From the NCBI RefSeq assembly GCF_900580675.1, contig NZ_UTBG01000062.1, positions 62,001 to 126,000 on the forward strand: 64,000 nucleotides of DNA. Reading direction: 5' to 3'. The notes below the pieces were generated by a model, which worked only from the letters and a program-made list of their open reading frames with translations, did not search any database and was not told the DNA's origin. Below are positions 35,411-45,602 of this stretch, piece after piece. How positions within the stretch are numbered: the first letter of the stretch is position 1; each line of letters starts with the position of its first letter. This DNA is from Pseudomonas viridiflava (GTDB lineage Bacteria > Pseudomonadota > Gammaproteobacteria > Pseudomonadales > Pseudomonadaceae). The position numbers and the translations under genes were made by a program.

Positions 35411-36160
35411 CTAAGAAAGATTGGCGACGCGTTGCTGATAGGCATCCGCCATTGCCCGAATCTGCGGATCATTCGCCGCTGCCAATGCTTTGTGCGCCGT
35501 ACGCAAAAACTTCAGATTCCCGCCCTCCAGCGCCTTGCGCAACCACTGCAGCGCAACCTCGATCTGGCCTCCATCAGCCAGCACCGCTGCATAACTGAAC
35601 TGCCCACGGAAATCACCGGCCTCGGCTGAGCGTCGATACCAGGCCACCGCCGAGTCCATGTCTCGGGGGCAAAACTGGCCTTCTTCCAGATACCGCCCGA
35701 GCAGGTTCATCGACTTGGCATGCCCCTGCTCCGCCGCCTGGCGATAAAAAGCCAGCGCTTGAGCTTGATCCTCAGCAACGCCGCGCCCGGTGGCCAGCAG
35801 ATTGGCGTAGTTGTACTGCGCCCAATCCAGCCCAGCCTCTGCCGCCTGGCGATATTGCCGCGCCGCCGCCGTCTCATCCACCGCGCAGCCCCAGCCGTGC
35901 TCCAGGCAACGCCCGGTCATGTTGCGTGCCATCAGGTGCCCGCCGTTGGCTGCAATCCGAAACCAGCGCAGGGCCAGCGCTTCATCGCGCGCAATACCGC
36001 GTCCTTCCAGCAGGATTTGCCCGAGCAGGGCCTGGGCGTCGACCACGCCCTCCCTCGACGCGATCAGGATCGCCTGCGCCGCGCGTACCGGCGAGTCGTC
36101 GAGCATGCTTTGCAGTTGCTCAACGTTGAGCACTTCCTGGCGGCGCAGCAAAAAGCCCAT
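35411..36160 (-). CDS. Sel1-like (TPR-type) repeat protein
   Basis: A 249-residue protein made of Sel1 repeats from ~35 to 225, each with the A-W/Y-R-AA-G pattern (ALRWFRIAANGGHLMARN, QYRQAAEAGLDWAQYNYANL, FYRQAAEQGHAKSMNLLGRY, WYRRSAEAGDFRGQFSYAAV). No signal peptide, so cytoplasmic. Such repeats form helical solenoids for protein-protein contact. It starts one base after the piuC stop, so the two are co-expressed and the gene should be iron-regulated with piuC. The same pairing exists in P. aeruginosa (PA4515-PA4516, from memory). Function unknown. Confidence 0.88.
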   Translation of the reverse strand: MGFLLRRQEVLNVEQLQSMLDDSPVRAAQAILIASREGVVDAQALLGQILLEGRGIARDEALALRWFRIAANGGHLMARNMTGRCLEHGWGCAVDETAAARQYRQAAEAGLDWAQYNYANLLATGRGVAEDQAQALAFYRQAAEQGHAKSMNLLGRYLEEGQFCPRDMDSAVAWYRRSAEAGDFRGQFSYAAVLADGGQIEVALQWLRKALEGGNLKFLRTAHKALAAANDPQIRAMADAYQQRVANLS

Positions 36161-36161
36161 G

Positions 36162-36842
36162 TCAGACCTCGACCCAGCGGCGCAGCAGGTTGTGGTAGGT
36201 GCCGGTCAGCTGGATCAGGGCCGGGTGGTCCGGGACGTCCTGGGTCAGTTGCTGGATCGCGCCGTCCATCTCGAACAGCAGCGTGCGCTGGCTGTCTTCG
36301 CGCACCAGGCTTTGGGTCCAGAAGAATGAGGCGTAGCGCGCGCCGCGGGTCACGGCGTTGACTTTGTGCAGGCTGGAGCCTGGGTACAGCACCATGTCGC
36401 CGGCCGGCAGCTTGACGCGTTGCAGGCCAAAGGTGTCCTGGATCTCCAGTTCGCCGCCGTCGTATTCGTCCGGATCGCTGAAGAACAGTGTCGACGAAAG
36501 GTCCGTGCGCACCCGCTCATGGCTGCCCCTGGCCTGGCGTACGGCATTGTCGATATGAAAGTCGAAGCTGCCTCCAGCCGTGTAGCAATTGAGCAGCGGC
36601 GGAAAGACCTTGTGCGGTAACGCCGCTGACATGAACAGCGGATTTTTCCACAACCGCTCGAGCATCGCCGCACCGATTTCCTTGGCCAGGGGATGGCCTT
36701 CGGGCAATTGCAGGTTGTGTTTGGCTTTGGCGGATTGGTGCCCGGCGGTGATTTTACCGTCAGCCCAATCGGCGTTTTCCAGGGCCTGACGGATGCGCTG
36801 CACTTCCTCGCGAGAGAACAGGCCGGGAATGTGCAGCAACAT
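36162..36842 (-). CDS. piuC: PKHD-type Fe(II)/2-oxoglutarate hydroxylase PiuC
   Basis: A 226-residue non-haem iron dioxygenase of the PKHD family (E. coli YbiX is a relative). The iron triad is visible: H96 and D98 in FDFHIDNAV and H159 in YPGSSLHKV, with R169 of VTRGAR as the likely 2-oxoglutarate binder. Cytoplasmic; substrate unproven, but always near TonB siderophore receptors, and piuC mutants affect uptake of siderophore-antibiotic conjugates in P. aeruginosa. Divergent from piuA, with a Fur-box-like site in between. Confidence 0.95.
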   Translation of the reverse strand: MLLHIPGLFSREEVQRIRQALENADWADGKITAGHQSAKAKHNLQLPEGHPLAKEIGAAMLERLWKNPLFMSAALPHKVFPPLLNCYTAGGSFDFHIDNAVRQARGSHERVRTDLSSTLFFSDPDEYDGGELEIQDTFGLQRVKLPAGDMVLYPGSSLHKVNAVTRGARYASFFWTQSLVREDSQRTLLFEMDGAIQQLTQDVPDHPALIQLTGTYHNLLRRWVEV

Positions 36843-36871
36843 GAGGCAATACCTGAAAGCACGGAGGCGCT

Positions 36872-36890
36872 AATGGTATTGATTCTTATC
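36872..36890. promoter_or_regulatory. Fur-box-like site between piuC and piuA
   Basis: AATGGTATTGATTCTTATC matches 11 of 19 positions of the classic GATAATGATAATCATTATC box, 30 bases upstream of piuC. Another AT-rich stretch at 36955-36985 nearer piuA may hold a second site. Iron repression is expected for these genes. Confidence 0.5.
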
Positions 36891-37047
36891 CGTCCTGTAA
36901 AACGGCGAGACGGATGAGATCGTAAAAACCGTAAGCAAAAAGTGTAAAGAATGTAAATTCAATGCAATTAGCAATGTATCGCAATTGATATGAAGTCTTG
37001 TTAACCCTATATTCCGCGGCCTCACCACCTTGGGGAAGGGACACGAC

Positions 37048-39351
37048 ATGTCGCGCACCACTACAAAAATACCGGCCAATACACCACGCATGCTGGCTTC
37101 GGCCATCGGCGTCGCACTCACTGCCAGCTCTGCTGCCCACGTGGCGCAAGCGGCCGAAGACACCGAGCAGCAAGGCCAGCGCAACAGCATTTCCCTGGGC
37201 GCCACCAGCATCACCGGCGAAGAACAGGACAATACGTCTTACCAGGTCGAAAAAGCCGCTTCGCAGAAATACACCGCGCCGCTGGTGGACACGCCGCGCT
37301 CGGTGACCGTGGTGCCGCAACAAGTGCTCAAGGACACCGCTGCCACGTCGCTGCAGGACGCCCTGCGCACCGTGCCGGGCATTACCTTCGGCGCCGGTGA
37401 AGGCGGCAACCCCCAGGGCGACCGCCCGTTCATCCGTGGTTTTGACGCCCAGGGCGACACCTACCTGGACGGCGTGCGCGACACCGGCGGGCAAAGCCGC
37501 GAGATCTTTGACATTGAATCCATCGAAGTCAGCAAAGGCCCCAACTCCTCGTTCGGCGGCCGTGGCTCGGCTGGCGGCAGCATCAACCTGGTGAGCAAAA
37601 CCCCACAAGCACGGGACTTCACCAACGGCGGCTTCACCTACGGTTCCGACCAGACCCGCCGCTACGTGCTCGACGTCAACCGCCAGTTCCTCGACGACAG
37701 CGCCGCGTTCCGCTTGAACCTGATGAGCCACGAGCAAAACGTGGCCGGTCGCGATGCGGTCAACTACGACCGCTGGGGCGTCGCGCCGTCGCTGACGTTT
37801 GGCCTGGGCACGCCGACCCGCGTCAATCTCAGCTACTACCACATGGAAAGTGACGACCTGCCGGACTCGGGCATTCCGTATGCCTACGGCTCCTCGACCG
37901 CCACCGCTCACGTGCACGACAAACCCACCGACGGCGGCGACAGCAACAACTTCTATGGCTTGAAGGATCGCGACTTCCGCAAGACCCGCGCCGACATCAG
38001 CACGTTCTCCGTCGAGCACGACCTGAGCGACACCATGACCCTGAAAAACACCCTGCGCCATGGCAGCACCGGTCAGGATTATGTGCTCACCCAGCCGGAC
38101 GACAGCCAGCGCAACGTCAGCCGTTTCGGCACGGTGTGGCGCCGCGCCAACACCCGCGTGTCCACCACCACGACCACCACCAACCAGACGGACCTGTTCG
38201 GCAACTTCCAGGCCCTGGGCTTCAAGCACAGCTACTCCACCGGCCTGGAATTCACCGGCGAAGAAACCCGCGTAAGCGGCTACACCGTCAGCCCTAACAG
38301 CAACCCGACCTGCACCGTGGCCGGCGGCGGCCGTGGTGGCCAGTGCACCTCGCTGAGCAACCCGAACCCGGACGACGCCTGGACCGGCAGCATCGCGCGC
38401 AACTACAACGGCACCAACACCAAGGCCACCAGCCGCGCCGCGTACGTGTTCGACACCATCGAACTCGACCCGAAATGGCTGCTGAACGTCGGCCTGCGCT
38501 ACGACACTTTTGACACCGAAGCCAATACCAACGCCGTGCCCACCTCGACGGTCAGGGCGCGCAGCAAGGTCAAGGACGACAGCCAGTTCTTCAACTGGCA
38601 GGCCGGCCTGGTCTGGAAGCCGCTGGATAACGGCAGCATCTACACGTCCTACGCCACCTCGGCCTCGCCGGCGGGCGGCCTGGTGGGTGAAGGCGTCGAC
38701 AACAACGCGATCCCTACCGGCATCAACACCAGCGACCTGAAACCGGAAGAAACCGTCAACTACGAGCTGGGCACCAAGTGGGACCTGTTCCACAACCGCC
38801 TGTCCCTCTCCGCTGCGGTGTTCCGAACCGAGACGAAAAACACGCGCATCCTGGTGGACTCGAACACCTATGAAACCGCCGGTGAGTCCCGCGTAGATGG
38901 CCTGGAGCTGTCGGCCAGCGGCAAAATCACCGACCAGTGGCAAGTGTTCGCCGGCTACAGCTACCTGAAAGCCGAGCTGGTCGATCCAGGCAAGAACGGC
39001 AACCGCCAGGGCGTGGTGCAGGTCGGTTCCAACAAAGGCAACCAGATGCCCAACACGCCAGAGAACTCGTTCAGCCTGTGGACCACCTACGCCCTGACCC
39101 CGAAGCTGACCATTGGCGGCGGCGCGTTCTATGTCGACCAGGTTTACGGCGACGCGGCCAACACGGTCTACGTGCCGTCCTACACCCGCTACGACGCCAT
39201 GGCCAGCTACAAGCTGACCAAGAATGTCGACCTGCAACTGAACGTGCAGAACCTGACGGACAAGACCTATTACGACAAGGCCTACGCCTCGCACTTCGCC
39301 AACCAGGCGGCCGGTCGCACAGCGTTGTTGTCCACCAGTTTCCACTTCTGA
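37048..39351 (+). CDS. piuA: TonB-dependent siderophore receptor PiuA
   Basis: Outer-membrane receptor for (probably catecholate) ferric siderophores, 767 residues, Fiu/PiuA type. Signal peptide MSRTTTKIPANTPRMLASAI to about AQA-AED. The plug domain (~75-195) shows DTPRSVTVVPQQVLKDTAA, RPFIRGFDAQGDTYLDGVRD and SIEVSKGPNSSFGGRGSAGG. A 22-strand barrel follows, ending in LLSTSFHF with C-terminal Phe. ATG 37048 with GGGGAAGGG is chosen over a TTG 18 bases before. Ends at a clear terminator. Confidence 0.95.
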   Translation: MSRTTTKIPANTPRMLASAIGVALTASSAAHVAQAAEDTEQQGQRNSISLGATSITGEEQDNTSYQVEKAASQKYTAPLVDTPRSVTVVPQQVLKDTAATSLQDALRTVPGITFGAGEGGNPQGDRPFIRGFDAQGDTYLDGVRDTGGQSREIFDIESIEVSKGPNSSFGGRGSAGGSINLVSKTPQARDFTNGGFTYGSDQTRRYVLDVNRQFLDDSAAFRLNLMSHEQNVAGRDAVNYDRWGVAPSLTFGLGTPTRVNLSYYHMESDDLPDSGIPYAYGSSTATAHVHDKPTDGGDSNNFYGLKDRDFRKTRADISTFSVEHDLSDTMTLKNTLRHGSTGQDYVLTQPDDSQRNVSRFGTVWRRANTRVSTTTTTTNQTDLFGNFQALGFKHSYSTGLEFTGEETRVSGYTVSPNSNPTCTVAGGGRGGQCTSLSNPNPDDAWTGSIARNYNGTNTKATSRAAYVFDTIELDPKWLLNVGLRYDTFDTEANTNAVPTSTVRARSKVKDDSQFFNWQAGLVWKPLDNGSIYTSYATSASPAGGLVGEGVDNNAIPTGINTSDLKPEETVNYELGTKWDLFHNRLSLSAAVFRTETKNTRILVDSNTYETAGESRVDGLELSASGKITDQWQVFAGYSYLKAELVDPGKNGNRQGVVQVGSNKGNQMPNTPENSFSLWTTYALTPKLTIGGGAFYVDQVYGDAANTVYVPSYTRYDAMASYKLTKNVDLQLNVQNLTDKTYYDKAYASHFANQAAGRTALLSTSFHF

Positions 39352-39369
39352 AAACCGGCCCCAAACGGC

Positions 39370-39404
39370 AAAAAGCCCCACGCATCGGATGCGTGGGGCT
39401 TTTG
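39370..39404 (+). terminator. Terminator of piuA
   Basis: AAAAGCCCCACGCATC (39371-39386) and its complement to 39403 form a long stem with a minimal loop, T tract included. It means piuB is not simply co-transcribed with piuA. Confidence 0.9.
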
Positions 39405-39487
39405 CGTGTAAAACAGAATTTTTCGCGTTAACCCACGGCATAATGCGCGCCGTGCCCTACATATCCAGATAGACGAGGCGGTCAGAC

Positions 39488-42013
39488 GTGTTGAAGAAAA
39501 CCCTGTTCCAGTTGCACTGGTTCTTCGGCATCACTGCCGGGCTGGTGCTGGCCTTGATGGGGATCACCGGGGCTGCGGTCTCGTTCCAGGATGAAATCCT
39601 GCGGGCGCTCAACCCCACCGTATTGAGCGTGGAAAAACGCGAGGCCGGCGTACTGCCGCCCGCCGAGCTGGTGCGCAAGCTTGAAGCCACCGAAGGCAAG
39701 ACCGTGTCGATGCTCTGGGTAGAGAGCGAAAGCGGCAACGCCGCGCGCGTGTTCTTCACCCCGCCGCCGGGTGAGCGACGTGGACAGATGCGCTATTTCG
39801 ATCCCTACACCGGCGACTACATGGGCGACGCCGTCGGCCAGGATGTGTTCGGCTTTATCCTGCAACTGCACCGCTTTCTGGTGATGGGCGAAACCGGTCG
39901 GCAAATCACCGGTGCCTGCACGCTGATCCTGGTGTTCTTCTGCCTTTCCGGCCTGTACCTGCGCTGGCCGCGCCAGGTGGCGAGCTGGCGCGCCTGGCTG
40001 ACGCTGGACTGGCGCAAAAAGGGCCGCGCCTTCAACTGGGACCTGCACTCGGTGTTCGGCACCTGGTGCCTGCTCGCCTATCTGTTGTCGGCGCTGACCG
40101 GGCTGTCGTGGTCCTACGACTGGTACAGCCAGGGCCTGACCAAACTGCTGTCCGACGCGCCGCACAATGAACGCGTGCGCAAACGCGGCCCGGCGCCCGA
40201 AGGCCCAACGCCTGTGGCCAACTACGACGCGATCTGGAGCAGCATCTACAGCAACGCAGGCGTGGGTTTGAGTGCCTATAACATCCGCATGCCGGCCGTG
40301 GCCGGACAACCGGCGACCGTCTACTACCTGCTGAAGGATTCGCCGCACGACCGCGCGCTGAACCAGATCAACCTCGACCCCGCCACCGGCGAGGTCAAAT
40401 CCCATGACCGGTACGCCAGCAAGCGCTTCAAGTCACAGCTGCTGACCAGCCTCTATGCGCTGCACACCGGCAGTTATTTCGGCTTGGCCGGGCGGATTAT
40501 TCTCACCGTCAGTTCGCTGCTGATGCCGCTGTTTTTCATCACCGGCTGGCTGCTCTACCTGGACCGCCGCCGCAAAAAACGCCAGGTGCGCGAGGCCCGC
40601 GAAGGCCTTGGCGCCAACCAGAGCGACGCCCCGGCGTGGCTGATCGGCTTTGCCAGCCAAAGCGGTTTTGCCGAACAACTGGCCTGGCAGACCGCCGGGC
40701 AATTGCAGGCTGCGGGCCTGCCGGTGAAGGTGCAGCCGTTGGGCAGTGTCAGCCAGGACGACCTGCGCCAGTCGGAGAATGCGCTGTTTGTGGTCAGCAC
40801 CTTCGGCGACGGCGAAGCACCCGACAGCGCCCGTGGTTTCGAGCGCAGCGTGCTGGGCCAGGACCTGTCCCTCAAGGGCCTGAACTACTCGGTATTGGCC
40901 CTGGGTGATCGTCAGTACGAACACTTCTGCGGCTTTGCCCGGCGCCTGCATTTCTGGCTGACCCATCAGGGCGGCAACCCGTTGTTCGCCCCCGTGGAAG
41001 TGGACAGCGGCAACCCCGCCGCCCTGCTCAACTGGCAGCAACAGCTGGGGCAACTGACCGGCCACGCGCCTGCCGCCGCCTGGCCGACCGCGCAGTATGA
41101 AAACTGGACGCTCAGCCAGCGCAGCTTGCTCAACCCTGGCAGCAGCTATTCGGATGTGTACCTGTTGGGCCTCACCCATGCGTCGCCGCAAAGTTGGCAA
41201 GCCGGTGACCTGGTGGAAGTCCTGCCGCGCAATTGCCCATGGGCGATTGAGCATTTCCTTGGCGGCCTGGGCTTGGCCGGCAGCGATGGCGTATTGATCG
41301 AAGGCCTGCCGCAAACCCTCAACCAGGCCCTGGCCACGCGCCAACTGCCGGACAACCGCGCCCATCTGGTGGGCCTGCACGCCCAGGCACTGGTGAACGC
41401 GCTGGCGCCGTTGGGCATGCGCGAATACTCCATCGCCTCGATTCCCAGCGACGGCGTACTCGAACTTATCGTGCGCCAGGAGCGCCACGCGGATGGCGGC
41501 CTGGGCCTGGCGAGTGGCTGGCTCACCGAACACGCGGCCATCGGCTCAAGCATCAGCCTGCGCCTGCGCCGCAACAGCGGCTTCCACCTGCCGGACGCCC
41601 CGGCGCCATTGATCCTGCTGGGCAACGGCACCGGCCTGGCCGGTTTGCGCAGTTTGCTCAAGGCACGCATTGCCGATGGCCAACAGCGCAACTGGCTGTT
41701 GTTCGGCGAACGCACTATCGCCCACGATTTCCTGTGCCAGGACGAGCTGCAAGGCTGGCTGGCCAGCGGTGATCTGGCATTGCTGGACCTGGCATTTTCC
41801 CGCGACCAGGAAGAGAAAATCTACGTGCAGGACCGCCTGCGCGAATCCGCCGAGGTACTGCGTAAATGGCTGGCGGACGGCGCGGCGATTTATGTGTGCG
41901 GGAGTTTGCAGGGGATGGCGGCTGGGGTGGATCAAGCGCTGCATGACGTGCTGGGCAGTGAGGCGGTGGAGCGGTTGATTGAGCAGGGTCGTTATCGTCG
42001 GGATGTGTACTGA
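39488..42013 (+). CDS. piuB: PepSY-flavodoxin-reductase fusion, siderophore-iron reductase PiuB
   Basis: An 841-residue membrane flavoprotein. The N-terminal PepSY-associated membrane part (~1-370) has four helices ([20 protein letters not shown] first) with His residues that may bind haem. A flavodoxin-like FMN domain follows (~385-510, [44 protein letters not shown]). Then comes a sulfite-reductase-like FAD/NADPH module (~540-841, [43 protein letters not shown]). Electrons could pass from NADPH to periplasmic ferric siderophore. Starts GTG at 39488 with GAGGCGG upstream; TTG 39491 is possible. Confidence 0.92.
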   Translation: MLKKTLFQLHWFFGITAGLVLALMGITGAAVSFQDEILRALNPTVLSVEKREAGVLPPAELVRKLEATEGKTVSMLWVESESGNAARVFFTPPPGERRGQMRYFDPYTGDYMGDAVGQDVFGFILQLHRFLVMGETGRQITGACTLILVFFCLSGLYLRWPRQVASWRAWLTLDWRKKGRAFNWDLHSVFGTWCLLAYLLSALTGLSWSYDWYSQGLTKLLSDAPHNERVRKRGPAPEGPTPVANYDAIWSSIYSNAGVGLSAYNIRMPAVAGQPATVYYLLKDSPHDRALNQINLDPATGEVKSHDRYASKRFKSQLLTSLYALHTGSYFGLAGRIILTVSSLLMPLFFITGWLLYLDRRRKKRQVREAREGLGANQSDAPAWLIGFASQSGFAEQLAWQTAGQLQAAGLPVKVQPLGSVSQDDLRQSENALFVVSTFGDGEAPDSARGFERSVLGQDLSLKGLNYSVLALGDRQYEHFCGFARRLHFWLTHQGGNPLFAPVEVDSGNPAALLNWQQQLGQLTGHAPAAAWPTAQYENWTLSQRSLLNPGSSYSDVYLLGLTHASPQSWQAGDLVEVLPRNCPWAIEHFLGGLGLAGSDGVLIEGLPQTLNQALATRQLPDNRAHLVGLHAQALVNALAPLGMREYSIASIPSDGVLELIVRQERHADGGLGLASGWLTEHAAIGSSISLRLRRNSGFHLPDAPAPLILLGNGTGLAGLRSLLKARIADGQQRNWLLFGERTIAHDFLCQDELQGWLASGDLALLDLAFSRDQEEKIYVQDRLRESAEVLRKWLADGAAIYVCGSLQGMAAGVDQALHDVLGSEAVERLIEQGRYRRDVY

Positions 42014-42037
42014 TAGCTAAAGATATGCAGATAGAAA

Positions 42038-42126
42038 TGTGGGAGCGGGCTTGCTCGCGAAGGCGATGTGTCAGTCGACCTATTCTTGACTGAACCACCG
42101 CCTTCGCGAGCAAGCCCGCTCCCACA
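42038..42126. repeat. REP inverted pair (REPIN)
   Basis: TGTGGGAGCGGGCTTGCTCG (from 42038) and its inverse (42103-42126) lie between the convergent piuB and phosphatase genes. The spacer opens GGCGATGTGTCAGTC, much like the pair at 5222. Confidence 0.92.
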
Positions 42127-42143
42127 TTTGGTTGTATTTCAAA

Positions 42144-43685
42144 TCAAACGGGCTCCAGTTTTTGCTCGAACACTGACACCCCATCCAGATCCCGCAAAAT
42201 AACGGTCAGCTCGGCCGTCTGCCCATCAATCTGCACTTCGCCAAAAAACTGAAACCCGGCAAACGGCGAGGTGTTTTGCGCGGGCGGGGCCTTCTCGAAC
42301 ACCACCTCCGGGCCAAAGGTTTTATCCAGCGGGTTCGGCCCGAAGCTCCCCGCGTTGAGTGGCCCGGCGACAAACTCCCAGAACGGCTCAAAATCCTGAA
42401 ACGCCGCGCGATCCGGGTGGTAGTGATGTGCTGCGCAGTAATGCACGTCCGCTGTCAGCCACACATGGTTGCGTACCTGCTGCGCACGCAGGAAGCCCAG
42501 CAGCTCGGCGATTTCCAGCTCGCGGCCCTGCGCCGGGCCTGGGTCATTGTTGGCGATGGCTTCCCAGCGCGGCACGCCTGGGCTGACTTCGCCGTCGGGT
42601 ACGCCGAGGCCGATCGGCATGTCGGCGGCGATCACTTTCCATTGCGCCGGGGACGCCTTGAGTTCGCGCTTGAGCCAGTCCAGTTGCTCTCGGCCGAGGA
42701 AGGGTTTGGCGCCGCCCAAGTTGTCATCGTTGGGGCCGCGGTAGCTGCGCATGTCGAGTACAAACACATCGAGCAACGGGCCATAGCTGAGCTTGCGATA
42801 GATCCGCCCGCCGCCATCCGCGCTCTGCCGCCGCATGGGCGAATATTCGAGCCAGGCCTGGCGTGCGCGGCCCACCAGCGTGTTGATGTCCTTGGTCTGA
42901 TAGCGCTCGTCCAACTGCTTGCTGGGCGACCAGTTATTCACCACCTCGTGGTCGTCCCACTGCCAGATCTGCGGCACCTCGGCATTGAAGCGGCGCACGT
43001 TTTCATCGAGCAGGTTGTAGCGGTAATTGCCGCGATATTCATCAAGGGTTTCGGCCACTTTGCTCTTGGCTTCGGTGGTGATATTGCGCCAGATGCGCCC
43101 ACCTTCAGTGGCCAACTGCGCGGGCACCGGGCCGTCGGCATAGATGGTGTCGCCGCTGTGGATAAAGAAGTCCGGCAGGCGCAGGCGCATGGCCTCGTAG
43201 ATGCGCATGCCGCCGATGTCCGGGTTGATGCCGAAGCCTTGCCCGACGGTGTCGCCGCTCCACACAAAACGGATGTCACGCCGCTGTTGCGGCACGCTGC
43301 GCAGGTGGCCGAACCAGGGCTCGCTGGCGACGCCGGTCTGGGCATCTTCAAAGTGCACGCGGTAGAAAATCGCCTGGTCGGCGGGCAGGCCGGTGAGCTC
43401 GACGCGGGCGGTAAAGTCGCTGCGGTTGTCGGCCAGCGGCGAGACAAAGCGGCGCGGGTTGCTGAACACGCTGCGGGTGTCCCACTCCACCACCATGCGC
43501 GCCGGGCGGTCGCTGCGGCTCCAGATCATCGCGCGGTCGCCCAGCAGGTCGCCGGACTGTACGCCATCGGTGAGTTGCGGCCGGTCCTTGACCGAGGCGA
43601 TCACAGCGGGGGCCAGGCCCGGCAGCAACAAGCCGGCGCCGACGGCTTGCATCACGCGGCGACGGCCGAGATCGAAGTGGCTCAT
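42144..43685 (-). CDS. phoD: PhoD-like alkaline phosphatase/phosphodiesterase, Tat-exported
   Basis: A 513-residue secreted metallophosphoesterase of the PhoD family (Ca/Fe-dependent in characterised members). A Tat signal starts the protein (LGRRRVMQAVGAGLLLPGLA). Metal-site motifs are VWSGDTVGQG, HSGDTIYADGP, WDDHEVVNNW and TADVHYCAAHH. The reading frame runs open another 47 codons upstream into a REP element, so the start is set at ATG 43685 by the signal and by CAAGAGGGCACCTGC. Usually induced by phosphate starvation; no clear Pho box seen. Flanked by REP pairs on both sides. Confidence 0.93.
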   Translation of the reverse strand: MSHFDLGRRRVMQAVGAGLLLPGLAPAVIASVKDRPQLTDGVQSGDLLGDRAMIWSRSDRPARMVVEWDTRSVFSNPRRFVSPLADNRSDFTARVELTGLPADQAIFYRVHFEDAQTGVASEPWFGHLRSVPQQRRDIRFVWSGDTVGQGFGINPDIGGMRIYEAMRLRLPDFFIHSGDTIYADGPVPAQLATEGGRIWRNITTEAKSKVAETLDEYRGNYRYNLLDENVRRFNAEVPQIWQWDDHEVVNNWSPSKQLDERYQTKDINTLVGRARQAWLEYSPMRRQSADGGGRIYRKLSYGPLLDVFVLDMRSYRGPNDDNLGGAKPFLGREQLDWLKRELKASPAQWKVIAADMPIGLGVPDGEVSPGVPRWEAIANNDPGPAQGRELEIAELLGFLRAQQVRNHVWLTADVHYCAAHHYHPDRAAFQDFEPFWEFVAGPLNAGSFGPNPLDKTFGPEVVFEKAPPAQNTSPFAGFQFFGEVQIDGQTAELTVILRDLDGVSVFEQKLEPV

Positions 43686-43775
43686 GCAGGTGCCCTCTTG
43701 AGTATCAAAAGGCAAACTTAAGCACGAGTGGATGAAGCGGATGTGACACCGACCGGAAGGACGATGGAGATCCAA

Positions 43776-43862
43776 TGTGGGAGCTGGCTTGCCTGCAATG
43801 GCATCACCCTGGTGTGACTGATACACCGAGGTGCCTGCATCGCAGGCAAGCCAGCTCCCACA
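43776..43862. repeat. REP inverted pair (REPIN)
   Basis: TGTGGGAGCTGGCTTGCCTG (from 43776) and its inverse (to 43862), spacer ~40 bases. Left arm has CAATG where the right arm has CGATG. It lies between phoD and the end of the fru operon. Confidence 0.92.
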
Positions 43863-43875
43863 TTTTTAAACGGTG

Positions 43876-45591
43876 TCAGGCCTTGGCTGAGGTGACCGTC
43901 AGTTCCACCGCTTCCGGGCGCTTGATCAGCGCATACACCAACCCGGTCAGCACGCTACCGGCGACGATCGCCAGCAGGTACAGCAGCGCGTGGTTCATGG
44001 CGTTGGGAATGATCAGCACAAACAGCCCGCCATGGGGCGCCGCCAGTTTGCAGCCGAAGTACATCGACAGCGCGCCGGTCAACGCGCCGCCGGCGATGCT
44101 GGCCGGGATCACGCGCAAGGGGTCTTTGGCAGCAAACGGGATCGCGCCTTCGGAGATAAAGCACATGCCCAGAATCATCGCCGCCTTGCCGGCCTCGCGT
44201 TCGGTCTGGGCGAACTTGCGCCGCGCCAGGAACGTGGCGATGCCCATGCCAATCGGCGGCACCATACCGGCCGCCATGGTCGCGGCCATCGGCGCGCCGC
44301 TGGACGCCGCCAACAGCCCGACCGAAAACGCGTAGGCGGCCTTGTTGATCGGCCCGCCGAGGTCGACACACATCATGCCGCCCAACAAGATGCCCAGCAG
44401 CACCGCATTGGTGGTGCCCATGGTGCTGAGAAAATCGGTCAGCCCCGTGAGCATCCGCGCCACCGGCGGGCCCACCAGGTAGATCATCGCCAGGCCGGTG
44501 AACAGGCTCGCCAGCAATGGGATGATCAGGATCGGCTTGAGCGCCTCCAGGCTCTGCGGCAACTTCACTGCACGGGTGATCAGCTGGACGCAATAACCGG
44601 CCAGGAAACCGGCGAGGATCCCGCCGATAAATCCCGCGCCCAGGGTACCCGCCAGCAGGCCACCGATCATGCCGGGGGCAATGCCCGGACGGTCGGCAAT
44701 CGAGTAGGCAATATAGCCGGCCAGCAGCGGCACCATCAGCATGAAGGCGCGGTCGCCGACGGTTTTCAGCGCCGCCGCCAGGGTGCCTTCCTGCTCGAAT
44801 GCATGGATGCCGAACACGAAGGACAAGGCAATCAGCAAGCCACCCGCCACCACCATCGGCAACATGAATGACACGCCGGTGAGCAGGTGTTTGTAGACGC
44901 CGGTTTTTTCCGACTTTTTAGCCACCGCACCGCTGGCCGCGCTTTCTACTGCGCCTTCGGCCAAAGCCTTGTTGAGGGTCGCTTCGGATTGCTTGAGCGC
45001 GATGCCGGTGCCGCAGCGGTAGATCTTCTTGCCGGCGAAGCGCTCGGTGGCGACTTCGATATCCGCCGCCAGCAACACCACGTCGGCGTCGGCAATCGCC
45101 TGCGGGCTCAACGGCGTGCGCGCGCCCACCGAGCCCTGGGTCTCGACTTGCAAGTCGTAGCCCAGGCGTTTGGCGGTTTGCTGCAAGGCTTCAGCGGCCA
45201 TGAAGGTGTGCGCCACGCCGGTGGGGCAAGCGGTGATCGCGACGATACGCGGCGCGTTTTTCGCCGCCTGTTCAGTGGCGACGTAAACCTCGGCCTCTTC
45301 GGCGCCGCGACGCAACACTGCCTCGACGTCCGCCAGCGCCTGGGCCGGCGTGCTCTGGAACACGCGCTTGCCGACAAACCGCTGCATGTCGACGACCGTG
45401 CTGCTGACCAGCAACACCCATTCGGCGTCATCGATAATCGCCTGGGACAGCTGGCGTTCCGGGCGCTGCACATCCACCACTTCAACGCTGGTGCTCCAGC
45501 CCTGGCGCTGCGCGGCGGCGTCCAGCAAGCGGGCGCACAGCACACTGGTGACCATGCCGTTCGGGCAGGCAGTAACAATGGCTAACTTCAT
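43876..45591 (-). CDS. fruA: PTS fructose transporter subunit IIB'BC
   Basis: Inner-membrane fructose permease and phosphotransferase making fructose-1-phosphate, 571 residues. The degenerate N-terminal IIB' domain (~1-105) keeps TACPNGMVTS. The active IIB domain has the phosphorylated Cys in TACPTGVAHTFMAAEAL (C122). IIC (~225-560) has about ten helices, with VSFMLPMVVAGGLLIALSF at its start. ATG 45591 follows GAGGG; GTG 45594 is an alternative. Last gene of fruB-fruK-fruA, 11 bases after fruK. Confidence 0.96.
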   Translation of the reverse strand: MKLAIVTACPNGMVTSVLCARLLDAAAQRQGWSTSVEVVDVQRPERQLSQAIIDDAEWVLLVSSTVVDMQRFVGKRVFQSTPAQALADVEAVLRRGAEEAEVYVATEQAAKNAPRIVAITACPTGVAHTFMAAEALQQTAKRLGYDLQVETQGSVGARTPLSPQAIADADVVLLAADIEVATERFAGKKIYRCGTGIALKQSEATLNKALAEGAVESAASGAVAKKSEKTGVYKHLLTGVSFMLPMVVAGGLLIALSFVFGIHAFEQEGTLAAALKTVGDRAFMLMVPLLAGYIAYSIADRPGIAPGMIGGLLAGTLGAGFIGGILAGFLAGYCVQLITRAVKLPQSLEALKPILIIPLLASLFTGLAMIYLVGPPVARMLTGLTDFLSTMGTTNAVLLGILLGGMMCVDLGGPINKAAYAFSVGLLAASSGAPMAATMAAGMVPPIGMGIATFLARRKFAQTEREAGKAAMILGMCFISEGAIPFAAKDPLRVIPASIAGGALTGALSMYFGCKLAAPHGGLFVLIIPNAMNHALLYLLAIVAGSVLTGLVYALIKRPEAVELTVTSAKA

Positions 45592-45602
45592 CACAAACCC
45601 TC

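Noticed and set aside
42144..43826. Longer phoD start running back into the REP element
   Set aside because: The first 47 codons translate REP sequence; the Tat signal and ribosome binding site place the start at 43685.
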